Source of the DNA: Piscicola geometra
Lineage: Eukaryota > Annelida > Clitellata > Hirudinida > Piscicolidae
Assembly (NCBI GenBank): GCA_943735955.1
Contig: OX030959.1
Coordinates: 10,563,324 to 10,627,323 of the forward strand
Length of the DNA: 64,000 bases
Direction: 5' to 3'
The position numbers and the translations under genes are program-made. Position 1 is the first letter of the stretch; every line of letters starts with the position of its first letter. The notes under the pieces were generated by a model. It was given only the letters and a program-made list of their open reading frames with translations, did not search any database and was not told the origin of the DNA. Positions 28,201 through 40,200 of this stretch are shown here, in pieces.

Positions 28201-31200
28201 AGAGAACATCACAGACAAAGACAAGCAAATGGCAAGGTGGGTCGAACACTATCTGGAACTTTATTCCAAAGAAAACTCTGTGACTCAGATAGCACTGGAC
28301 GCTATTGAAGACTTGCCAGTCTTGGAAGAGCTGGATGTCGAACCGACCATGGACGAACTCAGCAAAGCTATTGATGCTTTGAAGAGTGGAAAAGCACCAA
28401 GAGACGATGGCATCCCACTAGAAATAATCAAATGCGGTAAACCGTCTCTACTACAACAAATTCACATGTTCCTTTGCCTATGTTGGAGAGAAGGTAGAAT
28501 TCCACAGGACATGCGGAATGCCAAGATTGTCACCCTGAAAAAAAACAAGGGTGACCGCAGCGACTGCAACAACTACAGGGGCATCTCACTGCTCAGCGTC
28601 GTGGGTAAAGCTTTCGCACGCGTTGTCCTCAACCATCTCCAAGTCCTAGCAAGTCGCGTGTATCCTGAATCGCAATGCGGCTTCAGATTGGGAAGATCCA
28701 CAGTCGACATAATCTTCTCCGTGCGTCAGCTCCAGGAAAAGTGCAAAAAGCAGCGGATGCCGTTGTATATCGCCTTTATCGACCTAACTAAAGAATTCGA
28801 CCTTATTAGCAGGAACGGCCTATTTCGGCTACTCAACATTACAACTTAGTACGAAAACACTACAGAATCCTTCATAAGAGTGGGGTTGTGTGCTAGCGCC
28901 TACATTATTCAGTATCTTCTTCTCGATGCTGTTAAACTTTAAATTTAAAGAGTCTGCCAAAGGTGTCCATTTACACACCAGAAGTGACGGGAAACTGCTG
29001 AACATGGCACGTCTAAGAGCAAAGACGCACTGTCCTCATCAGAGACATGCAGTTCACCTTTAGCAGCTGATGAATCGCTTTGCTCAGGCTTGCAGGGAAT
29101 TCGGTCTGACCATCAGTATCAAAAAAACCAACATCATGGGTCAAGACATCCCTGTTCCACCCTCAATCACAATCGACAATCAGATGCGGGAGGCCACTGA
29201 CAAGTTTACATACTTGGGTTCCGTCATTACTAGCAGCCTATCCCTCGAAATCGAGATTGATGAGAGGCTCGCCAAAGCAGCCAGCGTCATGGCCAGATTG
29301 AGCAAACGTGTGTAGTCTAACAACGAAACATCAAACTCAAAGTCTACCAGGCATGCGTTCTCAGCACTCTGTTGTATGGCAGCGAAACCTGGAAAACCTA
29401 TGCCAGGCAAGAAGATCGTCTCGAAAGCTTTCATCTTCGCTGTCTCCGACGCATCCTTGGCATAACATGGCAAGACAAAGTCACCAACACAGCCGTACTC
29501 AATCAAGCCAACTCACTCAGCATACACCTCCTTCTATGCCAAAGACGTTTACGCTGGCATGGTCACGTGCGTCGAATGGAAGAAGGTCGCATACCCAATG
29601 ACATCCTCTATGGCGAGCTGGCTACAGGACACCGTCCAGTTGGTCGCCTGCAACTACGCTTCAAAGACGTCTGCAAACGCGACCTCAAACTCACGGGTAT
29701 CGACCCTGGCAGATGGGAAGAGCTAGCCGATGACCGGAGGGGCTGGCGCCAGACTGTCCACAAAGGCATCAAAAAAGGAATCCCGAAGGCAAAGAAGAAA
29801 AATGAGTGCAGAATCAGGCTTTTGATCCTTCATCCAACTTCACCTGCAGCCGCTACAGCAGAGACTGTTGATCCAGGATCGGTCTGCTGAGCCACTCTAG
29901 AAGCTGCCGTCAAAGAACACATGAGTACGCTATGATTATCTAACGAGATGGATGAATGCTATCAACAAGGTGGAATTCTAGAGCAATATAGGCTCTACTT
30001 ACCTTTCTGCTAATTCCCGGTCGACGAGAACTGCTTGCTGAAATTTGTAAATTGATTTGTGAAAACTAAAACTTAACATTTAAACTTCAATTGTTTAACC
30101 TATTTAACGCATTTCTATTTATAGCTAACTTTTTTGAGTTTTCAGATATTTCCTACATTTATTTAATTATTTCAAAAAAGACATCTTCACATCATACAAT
30201 ATTTACAATAAAAAAAATAAATTTCTGGGAAAATTACACTGTAGATAATTTGCAAATTTTTTTGAAAATATAATTAACGGTTGTGAAGGTAAAAAATTAT
30301 AATGATTGAATAACATTCCTGGAATCATAAAATAATATTTGAAATAATAAAACACGTGGATATTTATCTTGTATAAACATTTATTTAAAGAATTTTGAAG
30401 AATTAACCTTTATTCATTTTAAAAAAATATTTATGGATACGTGATTTACATTTGAATGCAATTGTTGCCCAAATTTTGTCTTGAAGCTCTTCTTCTCCAT
30501 TATTGTCATAAACATAATGTATGGTGACTCCAAAAATTGAATCTCCAGAACTAATATTCTTCCAAATATCAAGGGAAAGCTTTTAGAACTATTTTTCTGT
30601 ATGCTCCTATTTTTTAAATGCCAATAACTGTTATACCCGTTTTTTCCAGTTCCCGATTTGAAATTTGACTCCCGTTTTTTTCCGTTCTTAATTTGAATTT
30701 TGATTCCCGTTCCGTCTCAAAAACCTTTTCGCGGTTCTCGACTTTTCCCGATCCGAAAACCTATTTTCGGTTTCCAACTTTTTCCGTCCCTATTCCAATT
30801 TTTATTTCTGTTCCCATGGGAGTCATCTGGGTACCTGCGAATACCCGGTCTAACCTCTTTTACCAACTACAACAACTGAAATACTATCGCTTATATTGCA
30901 AAAATTGCACGAGTTTTAAATATTAAGATTTTTTGAATATTGTTACAACCATGGGCGGTGATCCTGAGGAGGTCCTCGGGTCCGGACCCTCCCATGTTTG
31001 GCAAAAAAATTTCAACTCTTGCTTAATCGTCAAAGTTTTTCATTTTTAGTGAAAGGATCATCTTTTGATTTCAACAGCAGAATAGTTCAACTCTTTTTTG
31101 CTTCTTTCTATAAACCAGCTTTAACTATTTTAAATAAAAAACCAGTAGCAAGCGCCTTTAAAAATTCTGCATAAAAAGACGAGAAGAATGCAAATCTCTT

Positions 31201-34200
31201 CTGTCCATGGTTCACTTTACCACACTGCATTCCATTGCAGGTTTTGAATCATTGATTTCAGAAACCTGCCAACGGATTCGGTAGTCCATAGTTAAGGCTT
31301 TCTCATCAATGTCCTAGTCTCTCTTTTGCCTTTCTAAAACGATCCTGAGAAGGAGCTGCATAAATGAAATTAATTTATAGCCTCCAAGTGCTCAACTGTT
31401 GCCCCTAACATTTTTGTATATGTGTTTTTATAGATATTTTGTCCGTGACATTTTGTCCATGACATTTTTTCCGTGACATTTTGTTCGTGACATTTTGTCC
31501 GTGACATTTTGTCCGTGACATTTTGTCCGTGACATTTTGTCCGTGACATTTTGTCCGTGACATTTTGTCCGTGACATTTTGTCCGTGACATTTCGTCCGT
31601 GCCATTTCGTCCAGTGACATTCTGTCTCAATATCATTAAAATTTTTAATAACAAAGAAAAAAACAAATTTTTATTCTTGCATAATATTATCTTTATTATT
31701 ACTTATATTTTTTATATAATTAACATTGTATCAGTGTACTCACCAGCATATTGTTCTTGTCTCTTCTGGAAGTGGTAGTGGTGCTTATGTGGATGTACTT
31801 CCCCGTGAACACATGTTTTAACTATTATTGTTGTTTTAGTGTTTTTAGAGATGGATTTTTGATGACTTTTTTTAGATATTAATCAGAATAAAACTCATTT
31901 AAACTATTTTTGGGCACTGTTCATGTGTATATGAAACAGGACATTAATTTTATGACAAAAAGTTGAAAAGTTAAAACTATAATATTCATATATAAAAATT
32001 TAAAATTATGGTTTATGGGTAACATTTTTTATATATAAAAACTTGGGAAAAATTATATTTATTTGTTATCAATAATTTATTTTGTTTTCAATAATTTATT
32101 TTGTTTTCAATGATTTATTTTGTTTTCAGTAATTTATTTTGTTTTTAATAATTTATTCTGTTTTCAATAATTTATTTTGTTCTCAATAATTTATTTTGTT
32201 TTCAATCATTTTTTTTGTTTTCTATAATTTATTTTGTTTCCAATAATTTATTTTGTTTTCATTCATTTATTTTTTTTCAATCATTTATTTTGTTTTCAAT
32301 CATTTATTTTGTTTTCAATCATTTATTTTTTTTTTAATCATTTTTTTTTTTCAATCATTCTTTTTTTTCTCAATCATTTATTTTGTTTTCAATCATTTAT
32401 TTTGTTTTCAATCATTTATTTTTTTTTCAATCATTTATTTTTTTTTCAATCATTTATTTTGTTTTCAATCATTTATTTTGTTTTCAATCATTTATTTTTT
32501 TTTCAATAAATTATTTTGTTTTCAATCATTTCTTCTTTATTTAATAAATAATTTTTTACTTAATAATTTATTTTTTATTTCATAATTAATTTTTTATTTA
32601 ATAATTAATTTTTTATTTAATAATTTTTTTCCTTTAATAAATTATTTTTTATTTAATAATTTATTTTAATTTAATAATATATTTATAATTTAATAATTCA
32701 TTTTTATTTAATCATTTATTTATTATTTAATAATTTATTTATTATTTAATAATTTATTTTCTATTTAATAATTTATTTTCTCTTTAATACATTATTTTTT
32801 CTTTAATAACTATTTAATTTATTTTCTCTTTAATACATTATTTTTTCTTTAATAACTATTTAATTTATTTTCTCTTTAATACATTATTTTTTCTTTAATA
32901 ACTATTTAATTTATTTTAATTTAATAATATATTTTTAATTTAATAATTCATTTTTATTTAATCATTTATTTATTATTTAATAATTTATTTATTATTTTAT
33001 AATTTATTTTCTATTTAATAATTTATTTTCTCTTTAATACATTATTTTTTCTTTTATAACTTATTTTTTATTTAATAATTTATTTTTCATTTAATAATTT
33101 ATTTTTTGTTCAATAATTTATTTTTTATTTAATTATTTTTTTTTTATAATTTTTTTAATTTAATAATTTATTTTTAATTTAATAATTTATTTTTAATTTA
33201 ATAATTTATTTTTATTTGATAATTTATTTTTTATTTAATAATTTATATTTTCTTTAATAAATTATTTTTTCTTTAATAATTTATTTTTTATTTAATAATT
33301 TCTTTTTTATTTAATAATTTATTTTTTATTTAATAATTTAGTTTTTATTTAATAATTTTTTTTCATTTAATAAATTATTTTTTTTAAAATAATTTATTTT
33401 TTGTTCAATAATTTATTTTTTATTTAATTATTTTTTTTTTTATAATTTTTTTAATTTAATAATTTATTTTTAATTTAATAGTTTATTTTTAATTTAATAA
33501 TTTATTTTTATTTGATAATTTATTTTTTATTTAATAATTTATATTTTCTTTAATAAATTATTTTTTCTTTAATAACTTATTTTTTATTTAATAATTTTTT
33601 TTTTATTTAATAATTTATTTTTTATTTAATAATTTAGTTTTTATTTAATAATTTTTTTTCATTTAATAATTTTTTTTTTTTTAAATAATTTAGTTTTTAC
33701 TTAATAATTTATTTTTTATTTAATAATTTATTTTTTATTTAATAATTTATTTTTTATTTAATAATTTATTTTTTATTTAATAATTTATTTTTTATTTAAT
33801 AATTTATTTTTTATTTAATTATTTTTTACATTTATAATAATTTTTTTTATTTAATAATTTATTTTTTATTTAATAATTTATTTATTATTCAATAATTTCT
33901 TTTTTATTTAATAATTTATTTTTTATTTAATAATTTATTTTTTATTTAATTATTTGTTTTTTATTTAATAATTATTTATTTATTTAATTATTTATTTTTT
34001 ATTTAATAATTTATTTTTTATTTAATATTTTTTTTTTAATAACACTGTTCGACAAAATTTGTAAATCGTATGTCTCTTGGTGTGTTTTGAAATGCTTTGA
34101 GAAATGCTTTGAGAAATGCTTTGATTTGAGATTAGTTTAATTAATATAATTGCAGCTTTTTATCCTATATTATTTGATTGGCGTTCTCTTTGAATTAGAC

Positions 34201-37200
34201 AATTTGAGTTATTTTTTATGAGTTTAAGATATAATGTAAGTTTTTATAGACAATGTTTCTAAATTAATATTCATTTTTATACTTTAAATGCAATAATAAA
34301 TCGGCAATCTCGTTCATGTGAAAAGTCTCCAAAGGCTTTTAGTTATGTCTCTGGTGAATTCACTACAAAGAGTCAGCGTAGAACCGTTTGAGGATGTTCT
34401 CGGTTGTAGACTCCCACATTCACACAAACATATACTCATACATTTTGATTGGCCCAGTGTTAATATATGCATGACTTAGATTGGTCATCATTTATATAAA
34501 AACATGACTCTAATATATAGAAAGCAACTTTAAGATCAAGATTTTATTCGTAGGTGCATTAATTCTAATTAATTAATTAGGTTTCAAATGAAAATGGTAT
34601 CCGAAAACGATTTAATGATTAAAGACAGCTTGTAAAAATTATTCAAGATTATAGATTAGCTTATAGGAATTTAGAATCGTAAAACAAAAAAATTATTCAA
34701 AAACAAACTGGCTAATATTGTGTAAAATTGGGAAAAATAAGTTATTATTTTTGTTCTTGTGCTTCCACAAGAACTCTACTAAATATTGATCAATATGGGT
34801 TCTTGCAACCCCCTTTTCCAGCTTTTTCTGCTGCCTCAGCTGCCCCCATAGACTTTCAACCGTCTGGGTATGAGCTTCTGTGACGGAGTAAACAAAGTTG
34901 GTGCTGTGGTTGACAGTGAGATGGGTGTATGACAGTCCTAGTAGCCCTTAAATTCCCTGATATGATTTCAACATATCAGAGAAGATAATTGAACCTGGAG
35001 CGATGCAGGCCTTGATCGTCTCCAGCAGGGTGGTCGTAGTTTAATCATGCATTTGATACATGAGAGCCTCTTTCGTTTTTCCACTGCTGAGGAAGAACCC
35101 GCCCTTTGTTGTTTTTACGTCAAGCAAAGAGCATCTCATCGATTTTGACATGCAGACTTAGCCCGCCGTTGGTATACTCAGTAGCCGCCAGGCACCGACT
35201 CGGCGAAGATCGCCCATTCAGTCAACAACAAAGTTTCGTTGTAAAATGGTTTGAAGACCAGCAATAAATTAGTTTTAATAATATTTTAAACTCTAACCTG
35301 GTATTTTCTAGACGGGTTCTTTTTTGGATGCGAATCTCTTGATTGCATTCTTTTTTTCGACACCTCCAGACATCCTTTTAAACCGTCTGGTGGCTTTCAT
35401 CACAGAGACGTTCTTTAAGAAAAACTCCGTGATTTTGAAGAAACGAAACTTACATCTCTTTGTTATAAGAGTCAATTATAGTAAGGTCCATAAATACGTC
35501 AGCAGAAAATTGTATTTAAGTAGATAGTCCTTTTTAACAGAGATGGATATTTGCTTGTAGTAGTATATTTATAGTGCGTTTGTTTTGGCACTCTATATTT
35601 CCTTCTTTGCCCTCTGTTCAAATCACACCCACACATCTCAGTGCCACTTAATCCAGCTTCCGATCCTCTTCCTGGTAACCAAAGACCCTTTCCATCGGGT
35701 CCTCTTCTCCACGTTCCCTTCTCTAAGCTGTCAACCACTCTTCTCTCCATTCTTCATATAAACTACATTCCAGCAATACGTGCTTCTCATTCTCTTCCTC
35801 CCCACAAACACACTTCCTATTTTCTTTCGCATATCTCCAGTTTACATTTGCATTATCCCTTACTGTCAAACAAACCCCCCTACACATCACCCTAACTTTC
35901 GCTCCATCTGAACCATCTACATATTTTTCCAACTTTCGGCTCTCTGACTTCTCTTCACAGTATCTTTTCACTACTTCACTTTCTTCTATCTTATTTTCCC
36001 GTTCTTCCCTCCTCTTCTGTTGAATCTTCTCCACCAGCTCTTTTTCTTCCCTCCATCCTCTCTTTCTGAGACCCCCATCAAAAACACTTCTGCTCGTGTG
36101 ACTTTCCCTCCATTTTCGCCTCATAACTTCTAAACCAAGTTTGTTCCACAAGCTGCCACACCCCTTCTCTTGTCGGTATGTGCATTTGTATGTTCAAAGT
36201 CATTCGTGCCAATTAACGCTGGGCAATCAAACTACTCAGAAATGTACGAGTATATTTTCGTCTAAAACCGAGGACCTCCAAATTTAAATATAAATAATTA
36301 AATACATGAATTTAAATAAATACATTCAAATTATAATAAAAACATTCAAATTATAATAAAAAAGTAAATAAATTAAAAAAATATAAGTGTGAATAAATAA
36401 AAAGTAAAAAATGAAAATAATAAATAAGTAAAAAAATAAATAACGAAAAAACTGAAGAAAAAAAAAATGAATGAATAAAAATTAAATGAATAAATACTTA
36501 AATGAAAAAATAGTTCAAAAAGTAAAATAATAAAAAAGTAAAAAAAGTAAGAAGTAAAAAAATGTAAAAGTAAAAAAAAAGTAGTAAAAAAAAGTAAGAA
36601 AAAGCATAAATAAAAAAACTAAATAAATAAATCATTTAAAAAACACAAATGAAATGAATTAATGCCTAAATGAAATGAAAAATAAATATTCAAAAAAACA
36701 AATAATTGAATAAAAAAAAGAAATAAATAAAAATGTAAATTAATAAAGAAGTAAATAAAAATAATAAAAATAAATGAAAAAGTAAACAAATAAAAAACGT
36801 AAAAAAGAATTTTAAAAAAAAAAAAAAAAAATTAATAAAAATTAAATGAATAAAAATCTAAATAATAATAAAAAAATTAAAAAATACTTTAAAAAATAAA
36901 AAAGTAAAAAAATAAAAAAATAAAGAAGTAAATGAATAAAAAAGTAAATAAAGAAAAAAGTAAATAAATAAAAAATAGAATAAATAAAAAAGTTAATAAA
37001 TAAATAAATTGAATAAATAAAAATTAAATGAATAAATACCTAAAAAAAAATTTCTTCAATATTAAATAAATAAAAAGTAAATAAATAAATAAAAAGTAAT
37101 TAAATAAATAATAATAAAAATAAATAAAAAATTTAAAAAATGAAAAAATAATTTTAAAAATGTAAAAAAAAATTATATATAAAAAAACTAAATAAACAAA

Positions 37201-40200
37201 AATGTAATACATACAAATTAAATGAATAAATACATAACTAAAAATAAATAAATAAATATTTAAGTAAATAAATTAATTACTTAAATTAATAAATAAATCA
37301 ATTAAAATAAAATTAAAAATTAAAATGATTCAAAAGTTTAAAAAAATAAATAAAAATTTACAAATCCAATAGAATAAAGATTTAATAAATTAAAAATTTA
37401 CAAAGCCAATAGAATAAAAATTTAATAAATAAAAAATGTAATATTTAATATAATAAAAAGTTTAATATAATGAAAATTTAATAAAATAAAAATTTAATAA
37501 AATAAAAAAATAATAAAATAAAAATTTAATAAAATAAAAACTTAATAAAATAAAAATTTACTAAAATAAAAATTTACTAAAATAAAAATTTACTAAAATG
37601 AAAATTTACTAAAATAAAAATTTACTAAAATAAAAATTTACTAAAATAAAAATTTACTAAAATAAAAATTAAATAAAATAAAAATTAAATAAAATAAAAA
37701 TTAAATAAAATAAAATTTGTAATAAAAATAAAATTTATTAAATTAAAAATTTAATAAAATAAAAATTTAATAAAATAAAAATTTAATAAAATAAAAATTT
37801 AATAAAATAAAAATTTAATAAAATAAAAATTTAATAAAATAAAAATTTAATAAAATAAAAATTTAATGAAATGAAAATTTAATGAAATAAAAATTAAATG
37901 AAATAAAAATTTAATGAAATAAAAATTTAATAAAATAAAAATTTAATAAAATAAAAATTTAATAAAATAAAATTGGTAATAAAATAAAAATAATATATAA
38001 TTGAGGCTGTTCCACTATCAAAACTTTTAATCGCCGTTAATCGTTCGATAAAAAATTTTAATCAGGCGTTAATCGTATTTTAACGTAATGTTTTATAAAA
38101 CAGTATAAAAATTATTTTTAAAAAAATGTAATATCAATTTTTTAACATTTTTATATAAAAAGAAATTTTTAAAAATCCATAAATGATAAAAAATGCAATT
38201 GTCACACATCTTTTTTGAGCCAGTTATTCAAGCAAACAAGTTTTTCAACATTAGTTGGATCTAAAGAGACTCTTTTCTTGCTAACTATGTGTCCTGACAA
38301 GCTGAATAGACATTCACATGGAACTGTTCTTGCAGGAGATGACAAGTACTTTTTTACCAGTTTCGCAAGAGACGCATATGCCTCCTCGAGTTTTAATGAT
38401 TGACTTAGTAATCAAGGGGTTTCTTCAGAATCTGAAGATAAGTATGTTTGTAGTCTTTTGTTGGTAAAGGCTGTCTAGTTTTTAAGGTTTTCTTATCTTA
38501 GTTTTTTCAACTTTTTCATTGTTTGAAAACCAAAAAAATCTTAAATCATGGGTCTAATGACGGGGCAATTCTTGACGATTGGATATTCTCAATATTTATT
38601 GTCTGTTCCAATTTGGGAAAAAATTTGTTTGTGTGAAACAAATGACATAAGCTGAATCATTTTCAATGAAGTACACACTTTTTGTGTAAAGTGACAAATT
38701 GCAAGTAACACTATTGAAAATTTCAAGTAATTTAAACCCCCAAGAAGTTCTGTTGCAAATCTTCAAAAATTGAGGATTTTTTGATGAAAATCAAAATTTT
38801 TAAAAATCAAAATTCAAAAAATTAAAATTCAAAAAATCAAAATTTAAAAAAATCAAAAATGAAAAAAAATCAAACTTTTAAAAAATCAAAATTCAAAAAA
38901 ATCAAAATTCAAAATATTAAAAAATCAAAATTTTAAAAATTAAAATTTTAAAAAATTGAAAAGTTAAAAAATCAAAATTTAAAATCCAAATTTTGAAATT
39001 TAATAAAATCAAAATTCACAAGTTTAATAAAACCAAAAATATAAATGAGGGAAATAAAAACTATTACTAAAAAATATATTATTCAGGAAAAAAATGTGAA
39101 AAATTATCAATAAAAAAGAAATGCATAAAAATTATGAATTATAAATGAAAGAAAAATAATAGAATATTAATAATAATAAATATTATCAATAAAGAATAAT
39201 ATTAATAAACAAATAAATAGTAATAAAAAAATATAAATTAGTAATAAATTTAGAAAAAAAAATTATTTATATTAATATTAATAAATAATTAATATTAAAA
39301 AATAAATGTAAAATTACACCAACCAACAAAAATTTTTTTTGTGTGTTTTGAAGTTTAAAACTTATTTTAACTATATTTGAGGTGCTGATTTCAAAAATTA
39401 TATCAGTTATTACTACCAGCTCTTGTTTTTCAGGTATGTTGCATTTTTATCAGCAGTTTTAACTCCGTATTTTGCAATATTTAATAACACTGCGAAATAG
39501 AAATCGTTATAGGTTTTCATTAAATTTAAAATATAGCTTTTAAAGTTATTATATTTGCACTTTTCAATATAAATATAATTAGTTTATGTAGAAAAAGTTG
39601 TTTAAATAATCCTGATGTATTTTGTTATATTTGTTGATAAAACACATGAAAAGAAAACAGAACAACTGTGAGTGGTTTTATGAAGAAAGCATATCTTCGT
39701 AACTTTTGTGTTAAAATTAAGGATTAAAATAGACATGACGACCACACCAGGTCTTTAAAACGTGTAAAGAACATTTACAAGAGTGAATACTGGAAAAAAG
39801 AACAGTATAAAGTTTTGCATACCAATGGTTCGAAAAAAACTCAAATCCATTTTTTAGATTTGTTAAATATTTTAAATAAATATCTTTGGAATCAATCTTA
39901 ATAACCGTAATAAGTGGACTTATCTTGAATTAGTTACTGCTAGACGGCCGGTTCCTCATTTAGAAGAAATGCCGATACCAACATTTCACCAACTACCATA
40001 ACTATTTGAAGATAGATATTTTTATTTTGATGTGGCCTCTGATACTATTGAAGGTGATGGGGATTACGAAGTAGTGTCATTCAACCTTTCAACAAGAATG
40101 AATTAATTGATCTAATCAGAAATCTTGACTTGTCAAAAGAAATAATAGCTTCTAGATTGAATGATAAAAATGTACTTGAAAAAAAATCTGAAATAATTTT

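Larger units (their letters stand above)
27625..29990 (+). mobile_element. RTE-like LINE copy 2 (endonuclease deleted)
   Basis: The 5' part matches copy 1, but the endonuclease is gone: 27880 joins directly to the linker region. RT follows at 28205-28849 and the C-terminal domain at 29070-29890. The GC content is much higher than in the flanking DNA. It is a nonfunctional but relatively well-preserved insertion in intron 5. Confidence 0.85.

Noticed and set aside
23282..30860. One giant hAT-D element spanning both D fragments
   Set aside because: The two fragments are in the same orientation, but the intervening 7 kb holds unrelated LINEs and no D interior. Independent truncated copies are simpler.
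31370..31666. 98-codon frame with Thr-Lys-Cys-His-Gly-Gln-Asn repeats
   Set aside because: It is produced by a 14-bp minisatellite free of stops; overlapping frames on the same strand are equally open.
32234..32585. Phe/Ile-rich plus-strand frames resembling membrane proteins
   Set aside because: Low-complexity T-rich 19-bp repeat; no start context or conserved content.
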